DNA from: CAZNRY01 sp964575675
Lineage (GTDB): Bacteria; Eisenbacteria; RBG-16-71-46; CAIMUX01; VGJL01
Length of the DNA stretch: 29,214 nt
NCBI GenBank assembly: GCA_964575675.1
Contig: CAZNRY010000027.1
Coordinates: forward strand, 1-29,214
Direction: 5' to 3'
Part shown: positions 1 to 8,330 of the stretch, piece by piece
Layout: the number at the start of each line of letters is the position of its first letter
Position numbering within the stretch: position 1 is the first letter of the stretch
The notes under the pieces: generated by a model
What the model saw: the letters and a program-made list of their open reading frames with translations, nothing else
Told to the model about the DNA's origin: nothing
Databases searched by the model: none
Position numbers and translations under genes: made by a program

Positions 1-201
1 TACAAGGGTCTCGGCGAAATGAACCCCGAGCAGCTCTGGGAGACGACGATGAACCCGGAGACCCGGACCCTTTTGAAGATCTCGAGCGAGGATGCCGCTG
101 AGGCGGAGAGGGTTTTCTCGGTTCTCATGGGTGATCAAGTGGAGCCTCGTAGAAAGTTCATCGAGGAGAACGCGCTCTTCGTGCGGAACCTCGACATCTA
201 G
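1..201 (+). CDS. gyrB: DNA gyrase subunit B, C-terminal end (5' truncated by window)
   Basis: The reading frame is open from base 1 and gives the last 66 residues of GyrB. It begins with the Toprim-domain tail YKGLGEMNPEQLWETTMNP, followed by the conserved stretch RRKFIEENA and the terminal NLDI, then a TAG stop. GyrB is the ATPase subunit of the A2B2 gyrase that introduces negative supercoils. The ATPase and most of the Toprim domain lie outside the window. The partner gyrA follows about 100 bp downstream on the same strand, the usual arrangement. The identification is secure. Only the 5' end is missing, because the window starts inside the gene. Confidence 0.97.
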   Translation, partial: YKGLGEMNPEQLWETTMNPETRTLLKISSEDAAEAERVFSVLMGDQVEPRRKFIEENALFVRNLDI

Positions 202-221
202 GGCGCGGGCCCCGCTCTCTT

Positions 222-247
222 GCCCTCGCCGCGGAATTGGCGAGGGC
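222..247 (+). terminator. Perfect 9-bp hairpin between gyrB and gyrA
   Basis: Bases 222-230 (gccctcgcc) pair perfectly with 239-247 (ggcgagggc) around an 8-nt loop. No T-tract follows, so it is not a textbook intrinsic terminator. It could be an attenuator or an mRNA-processing structure between the two gyrase genes. Confidence 0.4.
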
Positions 248-300
248 GCGGCGCCCCTGGTAACCGGAAACAACGTGCGGTAGAAATACCCGGCGGAGAA

Positions 301-2859
301 ATGGATACCAAAGGAGAAAAGCTCGTCCCGGTGGCCATCGAGGACGAGATGCGGTCGTCGTACATCGACTACTCGATGAGCGTGATCGTTTCGCGCGCCC
401 TGCCGGACGCGCGCGACGGCCTGAAGCCCGTCCACCGGAGGATTCTGGTCGCGATGAACGACCTGTCCCTCCAACACGACCGGCCCTATCGGAAGAGCGC
501 CAAGATCACCGGAGACGTGACGGGCAACTACCACCCGCACGGAACGGTCGCGGTGTACGACACGATGGTGCGAATGGTGCAGACCTTCTCGCTGCGCTAC
601 CCGCTCGTGGACGGACAGGGGAACTTCGGATCGGTGGACGGGGACGCCGCGGCGGCCGAGCGGTACACGGAGGTGCGCCTCACGCGGGTGGCGGAGGAGA
701 TGCTCCGCGACCTCGAGAAGGAGACCGTCGGATTCCGGCCGAACTACGACGAAACGCGCCAGGAGCCGGTTGTGCTCCCCTCCGCGTTCCCGAACCTCCT
801 CGTGAACGGTTCGAGCGGGATCGCCGTGGGGATGGCGACCAACATCCCGCCGCACAACCTGGGCGAGACGGTCGATGCGATCGTCCACCTGATCGAGACG
901 CCGGATTGCTCCGTCGAGGACTTGTGCCACTTCGTGAAGGGACCTGATTTCCCGACCGGCGGCATCATTCAGGGCCGCCAAGGGATCCGCGACACCTACC
1001 TGCTGGGGCACGGTCTGATGACGGTCCGCGCCCGCGCCACGATCGACACACTGCGGGGGGGGCGCGACGGGATCATCGTGACCGAGGTCCCCTACATGGT
1101 GAACAAGGCGGCGCTCGTGGAGCGAATCGCCGCCCTAGTGAAGGAAGGGAGCGTCGCGGGAATCTCGGACATCCGCGACGAATCGGATCGTGAGGGGATG
1201 CGGGTCGTCATCGAGCTGAAGAAGGACTCGCAGCCGCGGGTGGTCCTGAACCAGCTCTTCAAGCACACGCAGATGCAGACGACCTTCGGCGCGAACATGC
1301 TCGCGCTGGTCGGCAACCGGCCCAAGGTCTTGAATCTGAAGGAATTACTTCAAGTTTTCCTCGGTCATCGGGTCGAGGTCGTCGAGCGGCGCACGCGGTA
1401 CGATCTCGCGCAGGCGGAGAAGCGGGCCCACATCCTCGAGGGACTGAGGATTGCCCTCGATCACATCGACGCCGTGATCGCGCTGATTCGCGCCTCGGCG
1501 GACGTTGACGCGGCGCGACATGGTCTGATGGAGGCCTTCGGCCTCTCGGAGGAGCAGGCGAACGCGATCCTCGAGATGCGCTTGCAGCGGCTCACAAACC
1601 TCGAGCGGAAGAAGATCGACGAAGAGTATGCCGAAGTCGTCTCGCGGATCGAGAAGTATCGGAACATCCTGGCCGACCGCGCGCTCGTCATGCAGATCAT
1701 CCGCGAAGAGATCGTGGCAATGAAGGAAGCCTACGGCGACGCGCGCCGGACGGAGATCGTCGCGGGCGAGGAGCCGTCGAGTTTCGAGGTGGAAGACCTG
1801 ATCCCCGACGAGGACGTGGTGATCACGATCAGCCATCAGGGATACATCAAGCGGGTCCCGATGGCGAGCTATCGCAGCCAGCATCGCGGGGGGAAGGGGC
1901 ATTCGGGGGCCCAAGTCCGGGAGGATGACTTCGTCGAGCACATTTTCGTCGCCTCGACGCACAGCTACCTCCTCCTCTTCACGGACAGGGGTCGCTGCTA
2001 CTGGCTCAAGGTTCACGAGATCCCGCAGGCGGCGCGGGCCGCTCGCGGGCGCTCGATCTTGAATGTCGTCCAGATCGGGAGGGAGGACCGGATCACGGCG
2101 TACGTCCCGGTCCGGGAATTCGTGGAAGGAGCCTACCTCCTGCTCGCCACGAGGATGGGCGGGATCAAGAAGACTCCGCTCATGGCCTATTCGAACCCCC
2201 GGAAGGCCGGGATTGTGGCGATCGTGCTGCGGGAAGGGGATACCCTGATCGCGGCGGAGCTGACCGACGGCCAGCGCGATATCGTTCTGGCCACGAAGAA
2301 GGGCAAGGCGATCCGGTTCCAGGAGTCGCGCGCCCGGTCGATGGGGCGGGTTTCCGCAGGGGTGCGGGGCGTGCGCCGGCGCGGGCCCGATGACGAGGTC
2401 GTCGGGATGGTCGTCGTGCGCGACCCCGCGCTGACCCTTCTCACCGTGACGGAGCACGGCTTCGGGAAGCGGAGCCGGATCGAAGACTACCGTCTCACGG
2501 ACAGGGGCGGGCAGGGCGTTGTGAACGTCCGCATCTCGAAGCGCAACGGAAACTGTGTCGCGATCAAGGCGGTGCGCGACCGGGATGAGTTGATGGTGAT
2601 CAGCCAGGGCGGGCTGGTGATCCGGCTGCGGCTTGCGCAGGTCTCGGTTCAGGGAAGGGCGACCCAGGGCGTCCGGTTGATCCAGCTTGAGGAAGACGAC
2701 CAGGTTGTTGACGTTGCCACCATCGCGATGGCGGATGAAGAGAACGGCGTCGTCGTCCCTGCACCGGGAGACGAACCGATGGTCGGCGCGCCGTTCGAGG
2801 AGAACGGATCCGAGGGCGAGACGGAAGACGAGGGGTCCGGGGAAAAGGAAGACCAGTAG
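301..2859 (+). CDS. gyrA: DNA gyrase subunit A
   Basis: This is an 852-residue GyrA, the breakage-reunion subunit of gyrase. I chose ATG 301 because the protein then starts MDTKGEKLVPVAIEDEMRSS, matching the family N terminus. The frame stays open upstream to 220, but that stretch is not GyrA-like. GGAG at 295-298 is unusually close to the start. The catalytic Tyr is Y122, preceded by R121, in the same numbering as E. coli. The C-terminal beta-pinwheel carries a GyrA-box variant, QHRGGKG (residues 527-533), which supports true gyrase rather than ParC. The C terminus is acidic (Glu/Asp/Gly-rich). In the quinolone-contact helix residues 81-87 read GTVAVYD, so E. coli Asp82 and Ser83 are replaced by Thr and Val, while Asp87 is kept. 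Confidence 0.97.
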   Translation: MDTKGEKLVPVAIEDEMRSSYIDYSMSVIVSRALPDARDGLKPVHRRILVAMNDLSLQHDRPYRKSAKITGDVTGNYHPHGTVAVYDTMVRMVQTFSLRYPLVDGQGNFGSVDGDAAAAERYTEVRLTRVAEEMLRDLEKETVGFRPNYDETRQEPVVLPSAFPNLLVNGSSGIAVGMATNIPPHNLGETVDAIVHLIETPDCSVEDLCHFVKGPDFPTGGIIQGRQGIRDTYLLGHGLMTVRARATIDTLRGGRDGIIVTEVPYMVNKAALVERIAALVKEGSVAGISDIRDESDREGMRVVIELKKDSQPRVVLNQLFKHTQMQTTFGANMLALVGNRPKVLNLKELLQVFLGHRVEVVERRTRYDLAQAEKRAHILEGLRIALDHIDAVIALIRASADVDAARHGLMEAFGLSEEQANAILEMRLQRLTNLERKKIDEEYAEVVSRIEKYRNILADRALVMQIIREEIVAMKEAYGDARRTEIVAGEEPSSFEVEDLIPDEDVVITISHQGYIKRVPMASYRSQHRGGKGHSGAQVREDDFVEHIFVASTHSYLLLFTDRGRCYWLKVHEIPQAARAARGRSILNVVQIGREDRITAYVPVREFVEGAYLLLATRMGGIKKTPLMAYSNPRKAGIVAIVLREGDTLIAAELTDGQRDIVLATKKGKAIRFQESRARSMGRVSAGVRGVRRRGPDDEVVGMVVVRDPALTLLTVTEHGFGKRSRIEDYRLTDRGGQGVVNVRISKRNGNCVAIKAVRDRDELMVISQGGLVIRLRLAQVSVQGRATQGVRLIQLEEDDQVVDVATIAMADEENGVVVPAPGDEPMVGAPFEENGSEGETEDEGSGEKEDQ

Positions 2860-2866
2860 GGCCGGG

Positions 2867-2886
2867 GGGGGGAGGATGCTCCCCCC
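2867..2886 (+). terminator. Perfect 8-bp G/C hairpin after gyrA
   Basis: The arm ggggggag (2867-2874) pairs with ctcccccc (2879-2886) around the loop GATG, starting 8 nt after the gyrA stop. There is no T-run afterwards, so it may be a weak or factor-assisted terminator, or a 3'-end stabiliser, between gyrA and rex. Confidence 0.45.
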
Positions 2887-2918
2887 TGGCGGATCGGCCG
2901 CAGGAATCGGAGGAATCG

Positions 2919-3566
2919 ATGCTGGCAGTGAGAAGCCGGGGACCCAAGATCTCCGACTACACCGTCCGGAGACTCTCCGTCTACTACAGAATCCTGGAGA
3001 CACTCGAGCATCAAGGGACCGATGTCGTGTCCTCTGCTGCGCTTGCGGACCTGGCGGGAACGAACTCGGCCCAGATCCGGAAGGACCTCTCCTACTTCGG
3101 CAACTTCGGCAAGCGGGGTCGCGGGTATCGCGTCGAGATGTTGAAGAACGAGATCAAGACGATCCTCGGACTCCATCGGCGCTGGAAGGTCGTCCTCGCG
3201 GGAGCGGGGAACTTGGGACACGCCCTCTGCTCCTACAAGGACTTCACCCGGCACGGTTTTGAGATCGTAGCCGTCTTCGATGTTGATCCGGCGAAGATCG
3301 GAACCCATTGGGACGGCGTCGGCATCCATCACATGGACGAAGCGCGCGACGTCATCGCGCGGACCGGAGCCGAGCTCGCCATCGTCGCGACCCCCGGCGG
3401 CGCTGCGCAGGATGTCGTGAATCGCCTCCGCGAGGCGGGCATCCGGGGATTCCTCAACTTCGCCCCCAAGAAGATCGAGACCCCCCAGCAAGTACGCCTG
3501 CGAAACGTCGACATCACGATCGAGCTCGAGGGGCTCACGTACGCCCTTCATTCGTCTCGAGAATAA
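2919..3566 (+). CDS. rex: Redox-sensing transcriptional repressor Rex
   Basis: This 215-residue protein has the usual Rex length and layout. An N-terminal winged helix (about residues 14-70) contains the recognition segment SAQIRKDLSYFG and GKRGRGY. A Rossmann domain follows with GAGNLGHAL (95-103) and the acidic turn VFDVDP that contacts the NAD(H) ribose. Rex dimers bind operators of fermentation and respiration genes when NAD+ is high and release when NADH rises. The start at ATG 2919 is supported by GGAGG at 2909-2913, 5 nt upstream. It sits alone between gyrA and ileS. No Rex operator was identified by eye in this window. The Rex family assignment is confident. Confidence 0.95.
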   Translation: MLAVRSRGPKISDYTVRRLSVYYRILETLEHQGTDVVSSAALADLAGTNSAQIRKDLSYFGNFGKRGRGYRVEMLKNEIKTILGLHRRWKVVLAGAGNLGHALCSYKDFTRHGFEIVAVFDVDPAKIGTHWDGVGIHHMDEARDVIARTGAELAIVATPGGAAQDVVNRLREAGIRGFLNFAPKKIETPQQVRLRNVDITIELEGLTYALHSSRE

Positions 3567-3628
3567 GGACCCCGTTAGCTCGGACTGCGCGTGGGGCCGC
3601 GGCGCCGGCGAATGGCCCGGAGCATGCC

Positions 3629-3634
3629 AGGAGG
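3629..3634 (+). promoter_or_regulatory. Shine-Dalgarno AGGAGG setting the ileS start
   Basis: AGGAGG lies 4 nt before ATG 3639. It selects this start over GTG 3591, which would only add a 16-residue Arg-rich extension absent from the family. Confidence 0.7.
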
Positions 3635-3638
3635 TTGG

Positions 3639-6600
3639 ATGTTCAGGTCGGTGGATCCGAAGGAAAACTTCGTCGCGCTGGAGCATAGGATCCTGGATTT
3701 CTGGCGGGAGCGGCGGATCTTCGAGAAGCGGCGGCGGCTGAACGAGGGGAATGCGCACTGGTCGTTCATCGACGGCCCGATCACCGCGAACAACCCCATG
3801 GGCGTTCATCACGCCTGGGGACGGACCTACAAGGACGTTTTCCAGCGCTACAAGGCGATGTGCGGCTTCGACCAGCGTTACCAGAACGGCTTCGACTGCC
3901 AGGGACTTTGGCTAGAGGTCGAAACCGAGAAGGATCTTGGATTCAACTCGAAGCGCGACATCGAGAACTATGGCCTCGACAACTTCTCCCGACAATGCAG
4001 GGCCCGGGTCGATCGGTTCAGCGCGATCCAGGCCGAGGAGTCGATCCGCCTGGGGCAGTGGATGCGTTGGGACGACTCCTACTACACGATGTCCGACACG
4101 AACATCGAGGCGATCTGGCACTTCCTCAAGATCTGCCGCGAGAAGGGATGGCTCTACGAGGGGCACCGGGCCATGCCTTGGTGCACCCGGTGCGGAACGA
4201 GCCTGTCGCAGCATGAGCTCGCCGACGGGTATGTCGAGATCACCGACACCTCGGTTTTCCTCAGATTCCCGCTGCACGGACGGGCGGGCGAGTCGCTGCT
4301 CGTCTGGACCACCACGCCGTGGACCCTCACGTCGAACGTTGCGGCGGCGGTCAATCCTGACCTCGAGTACGTCAAGATTGCATTCGAAGGGCATCTCTAC
4401 TATCTGAGCCGCGGGACGGCGCAGGCGATCTTCAAGGGCAAGGGAGAGATCCTCGGCTCCCTGAAGGGCGCCGAGATGATCGGCTGGGCCTACGACGGAC
4501 CGTTCGACGACCTTCCTGTGGTCACCTTTGGGCATCGGATCATCTCTTGGGCGGATGTGGGCGAGGAAGAAGGGACCGGGATCGTTCACATCGCTCCCGG
4601 ATGCGGCGCGGAGGACAACGAGCTCGCCAAGGTCGAGGACCTCCCCGTGGTCGTTCCTCTCGACGGGTCCGGCAAGTACGTCGAGGGGTTCGGCTGGCTG
4701 ACCGGGATGGACGTTCATGGCGTCGAGAAGCCGATTCTCGCGGACCTGAAGGAGAAGGGGCTCTTTTTCCGGCAGGAATCGTACCGGCACCGCTACCCGC
4801 ACTGCTGGCGCTGCAAAGAGAAGCTCGTCTTCCGCGTCGAGTACGAATGGTTCATTGCAAGCGACGAGATCCGTCCCCTGATGAAGGCCGAGGCGGAGAG
4901 GGTCAACTGGATTCCCGAGTCGGTCGGCAAGCGCGTCCAGGACTGGTACAACAACATGGGAGATTGGTGCATCTCCCGCAAGCGCTACTGGGGGCTCCCC
5001 CTGCCGTTCTATCGCTGCGCCGGCGGACATCTCACGATCGTCGGAAGCGTGCGTGAGCTGAGGGAGCGTGCGGTCGATCCGGCGGCGGTCGATGCCCTTC
5101 CGGAGCTGCATCGGCCGTGGATCGACGAGATCAGGATTCGGTGCCCGGAATGTGGGATGGAGGCGGTTCGCATTCTCGACGTGGGGGACTGCTGGCTCGA
5201 TGCCGGAATCGTCCCCTTCTCGACCTTGAAGTACTTCGAGGACCGGGCCTACTGGGAGAAGTGGTACCCGGCCGAGCTGGTCTGCGAGATGCGGGAACAG
5301 GTCCGGCTCTGGTTCTACTCGATGATGTTCATGGGCGTGACGCTCGAGGGAAGGTCGCCCTACCGGGAAGTCTTTTCGTACGAGAAGGTTCACGACGAGA
5401 AGAATCTCCCGATGCACAAGAGCGAGGGCAACGCGATCTGGTTCGCCGAGGCGGTCGAGAAGATGGGCGCCGACGTGATGAGGTGGCTGTACTGCGGACA
5501 GAATCCGTCGATCAATCTCCGCTTCGGATATCACGTCGCCGACGAAGTCCGCAGGAAGCTGCTAACCCTATGGAACGTATACGGGTTCTTCGTCACCTAT
5601 GCCAGCCTGGACGGCTTCGATCCGGCCGGCGCCCGCGTCGATGAGACCCTGGGCCACGGCAAGAACCCGCTCGACAGATGGATTCTCTCGGCGCTCCACC
5701 GCCTCGTCGCGGACTTCAGGGTGCGGATCGATGCCTGCGATCTCGCCGGTGCGGTTCGCCTCACGGAGGAGTTCTTCGACGGACTGTCGACATGGTACGT
5801 GCGGCGCAGCCGGCGAAGGTTCTGGCGGAGCGGGGACGACGAAGACAAACTCTTCGCGTACCGGACCCTCCATCATGTCCTCACGACGACGTCCCGCCTG
5901 CTGGCGCCCGTGATCCCCTTCGTCACTGAAGAGATCTGGGGCAACTTGACGGCGCCGATGCGCGAACGCGGATCGAAGAACGCGCCCGAAAGCGTTCACC
6001 TCACGGACTATCCCGAATCGCTCACCGAGCTGATCGACGAGGCGGGGAATCTCCGGATGGCGGCCGTCCTCCGCGCGGTGAGCCTGGGAAGGGCCGCCCG
6101 CGAAAAGGTCCAGATCAAGGTCCGGCAACCCCTTGCCACAATGTGGCTCGTTCCGCTCGCGGGGCGCCTTCCCGACTTCGGGGACGGCCTCATGCGCGAG
6201 ATGGCCGAGGAGCTGAACGTGAAGGCGGTGCGCACCGACCGAGCCGCGTCCGAGGTTGGAGAAGCCCAGATCAAGCTGAACTTCCCCGTATTGGGGAAAC
6301 GGCTGGGACAGGCCGTGAAGGCGGTGCAGACCGCCGCCAAGGAGGGTCGATGGGCCCTGGCTGCCAACGGACGGCTGTCGGTCGAGGGACACGAGCTCGA
6401 GAAGGAGGAGTTCGAGATCGCCTACCTGCCCCGCCCGGGCTTGGCGCTGGCGCACGATCACTCCATGATGGTCGCTCTGGACACGGAAATCGGCCGGGAT
6501 CTCTTGATCGAGGGGTACGCGCGCGAGCTGATTCGCGGCGTCCAGGACCTTCGCAAGAAGGCCGGGTATCAGGTTGAGGATCGGATCTCGCTTTGTTGCG

Positions 6601-6764
6601 ACGGGTCGGAGGACGTGGTCGCCGAACTGCTCGACCGGCACGGAGCGGGAATCGCCGGGGAAACCCTCGCCACGGAGATCCTTCGGGAACGCGGGGACGC
6701 CGATCAGGAGTGCATGATTGATCTGGAGCCGGGCTTGACGGTCTGGGTCGGCGTTCGGCGATGA
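3639..6764 (+). CDS. ileS: Isoleucyl-tRNA synthetase, variant-signature type
   Basis: This 1041-residue class I aminoacyl-tRNA synthetase charges tRNA-Ile. The editing (CP1) domain is recognisable by WTTTPWT (residues 223-229) and a GCGAEDNELAK segment that carries the conserved acid. Zn-knuckle-like Cys pairs occur at CTRCG, CWRC and CPEC. A helical anticodon-binding domain with FDGLSTWYVRRSRRRFW is followed by a DUF5915-like C-terminal region. Both signature motifs are atypical. The HIGH region reads NPMGVHHAWG (52-61), and the KMSKS loop reads MHKSEGN (592-598). I have seen this type in uncultured lineages and Chloroflexi-like genomes annotated as IleS. A start at 3639 gives an N terminus MFRSVDPKENF. 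The stop overlaps the next gene by ATGA. Confidence 0.88.
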   Translation: MFRSVDPKENFVALEHRILDFWRERRIFEKRRRLNEGNAHWSFIDGPITANNPMGVHHAWGRTYKDVFQRYKAMCGFDQRYQNGFDCQGLWLEVETEKDLGFNSKRDIENYGLDNFSRQCRARVDRFSAIQAEESIRLGQWMRWDDSYYTMSDTNIEAIWHFLKICREKGWLYEGHRAMPWCTRCGTSLSQHELADGYVEITDTSVFLRFPLHGRAGESLLVWTTTPWTLTSNVAAAVNPDLEYVKIAFEGHLYYLSRGTAQAIFKGKGEILGSLKGAEMIGWAYDGPFDDLPVVTFGHRIISWADVGEEEGTGIVHIAPGCGAEDNELAKVEDLPVVVPLDGSGKYVEGFGWLTGMDVHGVEKPILADLKEKGLFFRQESYRHRYPHCWRCKEKLVFRVEYEWFIASDEIRPLMKAEAERVNWIPESVGKRVQDWYNNMGDWCISRKRYWGLPLPFYRCAGGHLTIVGSVRELRERAVDPAAVDALPELHRPWIDEIRIRCPECGMEAVRILDVGDCWLDAGIVPFSTLKYFEDRAYWEKWYPAELVCEMREQVRLWFYSMMFMGVTLEGRSPYREVFSYEKVHDEKNLPMHKSEGNAIWFAEAVEKMGADVMRWLYCGQNPSINLRFGYHVADEVRRKLLTLWNVYGFFVTYASLDGFDPAGARVDETLGHGKNPLDRWILSALHRLVADFRVRIDACDLAGAVRLTEEFFDGLSTWYVRRSRRRFWRSGDDEDKLFAYRTLHHVLTTTSRLLAPVIPFVTEEIWGNLTAPMRERGSKNAPESVHLTDYPESLTELIDEAGNLRMAAVLRAVSLGRAAREKVQIKVRQPLATMWLVPLAGRLPDFGDGLMREMAEELNVKAVRTDRAASEVGEAQIKLNFPVLGKRLGQAVKAVQTAAKEGRWALAANGRLSVEGHELEKEEFEIAYLPRPGLALAHDHSMMVALDTEIGRDLLIEGYARELIRGVQDLRKKAGYQVEDRISLCCDGSEDVVAELLDRHGAGIAGETLATEILRERGDADQECMIDLEPGLTVWVGVRR

Positions 6765-7543
6765 ATCGGGCTGCTCGCGCCTGGGCCATCGTTCTCTTAC
6801 TTGTTGCGGGTTTCGCGCGGGCAGAAGATCGTCCCTTCCCCGACCCGGTCGGCTTCGTGAATGACTTCGCCGGGGTGCTGACGCCGGGACAGCGAGCCGG
6901 GCTCGAAGGCTACCTCCAGCGTGTCGAGAGTCAGGGAGGCATCGAGATCGTGATCGCGGTCCTTCCCACGATCGGAGATCTGACGATCGAGGAAGCCGCC
7001 ACCCGGCTCTATGAACAATGGGGGATCGGAAAGAAGGGGACCAACCAGGGCGTCCTTCTGCTCCATGCGATCGAGCAACGTCGGATCAGAATCGAGGTCG
7101 GCTACGGTCTCGAGGGGGCGCTTCCCGACGGGAAGACCGGCGCGATCCTGGACCGGGAAGCCATCCCGTACTTGCGCGAGGGGAGAATGGCCGAGGGATA
7201 CGCGGCGGCGTTGCGGGCGGTCGCGCGGATTGCGCTCGAGGAGGTTGGAAAGGACCCCGCGATTGCCGACCAAGGCGCGCCGGTGGCTGCCGCACGCCGG
7301 CCCGCGCGCGGGCGGCCGCCGGCAGTAACCGTCGTTTTCTTCCTGATCGTCGTGATCATCTCAATCATAAGGTCGAGGGCGAGCCTCCACGGAGGCGGTC
7401 CCGGGGGACGGATCGGCCCCGGCGGATTTGGCGGTATGGGTGGATTTGGTGGCCTCGGTGGGGGTTTTGGTGGAAGTGGCGGTGGATTTGGGGGATTCGG
7501 CGGCGGTTTGAGCGGCGGCGGCGGCGCCTCGCGCGGATATTGA
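6761..7543 (+). CDS. TPM-domain membrane protein with Gly-rich tail (YgcG-like)
   Basis: This 260-residue protein has a signal peptide (about 1-21, ending ARA before ED). A TPM_phosphatase domain covers about residues 28-165, with the typical FVNDFAGVLTPGQR opening, EIVIAVLPT and RIEVGYGLEGALPD. One membrane segment lies at about 186-203. The tail is extremely Gly/Phe-rich (repeated GGFGG and GGGFGG) and ends in RGY. TPM proteins are envelope proteins of poorly defined role, often encoded beside LemA, as here. Some members of the fold have acid phosphatase activity. The start ATG overlaps the ileS stop (ATGA), so it is probably co-transcribed and translationally coupled. Confidence 0.88.
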   Translation: MNRAARAWAIVLLLVAGFARAEDRPFPDPVGFVNDFAGVLTPGQRAGLEGYLQRVESQGGIEIVIAVLPTIGDLTIEEAATRLYEQWGIGKKGTNQGVLLLHAIEQRRIRIEVGYGLEGALPDGKTGAILDREAIPYLREGRMAEGYAAALRAVARIALEEVGKDPAIADQGAPVAAARRPARGRPPAVTVVFFLIVVIISIIRSRASLHGGGPGGRIGPGGFGGMGGFGGLGGGFGGSGGGFGGFGGGLSGGGGASRGY

Positions 7544-7544
7544 T

Positions 7545-7550
7545 GGAGGA
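7545..7550 (+). promoter_or_regulatory. Shine-Dalgarno GGAGGA for the nucleotidyltransferase gene
   Basis: GGAGGA lies 4 nt before ATG 7555, which favours that start over ATG 7543 (which overlaps the TPM stop as TGATG). ATG 7561 is 10 nt downstream and is also possible. Confidence 0.5.
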
Positions 7551-7554
7551 TGCC

Positions 7555-8286
7555 ATGGGGATGAAGGACGTCGAGGGAATCCTGAGTCGATTTGCCGCCG
7601 AGGTGGAAGCGGGTGCCGGGGGTGGCGTGCGAGCGATCGTCCTCTACGGCAGCGCCGTGACCGGCCATCACGTCCCTGGCCGGAGCGATCTGAACCTGCT
7701 CGTCGTCCTCGACGACGTGACGCTCGACATTCTTTCGCGCCTGCAAGGGCGCGTCGGCCGATGGTCGAAGAGCGGGATCTCGACGCCGCTCCTGGTCGAT
7801 CGAGACTTCCTTTCCTCCTCGGCCGATTCGTATCCGCTGGAGATCTTGGGGATGATGGCCGCCCATCGGGTGGTTCGCGGAAGCGACCCCTTCGAGGGGC
7901 TTCGGGTCGATCCCAAGGATGTCCGGGTGCAGGCGGAACGGGAGATCAAGGCCAAGGAGCTCCTCCTGCGGCGCGGCTACCTGGAGAGCTGCGGGAAGGA
8001 TCGGCACCTTCGTTTGGTTCTTTCCGCGGCCGTGCCGGCGCTCGAGGCGATCCTCCGCGGAATGCTCTTCTGGGGCGGCGGCGATTGGAAGGCCGCCGGT
8101 CCCGCCTTCCGCGAGGCCTGCGGGACATCCCTGGGGGTGGATGCGCAGACGCTGAGTGATCTACGGACCCTGCGCGCCGGCAAGGGCCGCACGAACCGCG
8201 ATGCGGTCATCGACCTGTACGCGCGGACGCTGCGCCTGCTCGAAGCACTTTCGGAGAAGATCGAGAATGGAAGCGGAAACGCCTGA
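7555..8286 (+). CDS. Nucleotidyltransferase-fold (MNT/KNTase-like) protein
   Basis: This protein of about 243 residues starts MGMKDVEGILSRF. The N-terminal domain has the pol-beta nucleotidyltransferase signature: LYGSAVTG, then SDLNLLVVL. The classical motif is GS-x(n)-D-x-D. Here the second Asp is Asn, which may weaken metal binding. The C-terminal half is helical (KAKELLLRRGYLES onwards) and HEPN/substrate-binding-like. The role is unknown. Relatives modify small molecules, proteins or act in toxin-antitoxin pairs, but no toxin partner is adjacent. It sits between the TPM gene (1-nt overlap if ATG 7543 is used) and lemA, suggesting an operon-level link to envelope functions. The call rests on the motif and fold only. 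Confidence 0.72.
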   Translation: MGMKDVEGILSRFAAEVEAGAGGGVRAIVLYGSAVTGHHVPGRSDLNLLVVLDDVTLDILSRLQGRVGRWSKSGISTPLLVDRDFLSSSADSYPLEILGMMAAHRVVRGSDPFEGLRVDPKDVRVQAEREIKAKELLLRRGYLESCGKDRHLRLVLSAAVPALEAILRGMLFWGGGDWKAAGPAFREACGTSLGVDAQTLSDLRTLRAGKGRTNRDAVIDLYARTLRLLEALSEKIENGSGNA

Positions 8287-8330
8287 GACCGCGTCGAGCG
8301 GCGGGGCGCCCAAGCCGTAAGGAGGCTCGA

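Noticed and set aside
220..300. N-terminal extension of gyrA from ATG 220
   Set aside because: The added 27 residues have no GyrA likeness and run through an intergenic hairpin. ATG 301 matches the family start.
1345..3003. Minus-strand open frame of about 550 codons antisense to gyrA
   Set aside because: It mirrors the codon pattern of a high-GC gene, has Arg/Pro/Asp-rich composition, no domain likeness, and gyrA is certain.
3912..5534. Minus-strand open frame of about 540 codons
   Set aside because: It is antisense to ileS. The sense protein has clear synthetase motifs and the antisense has none.
7394..7540. GGN-rich tract looking like a tandem repeat or CRISPR-like array
   Set aside because: It encodes the low-complexity Gly/Phe tail of the TPM protein. 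There is no spacer/repeat structure.
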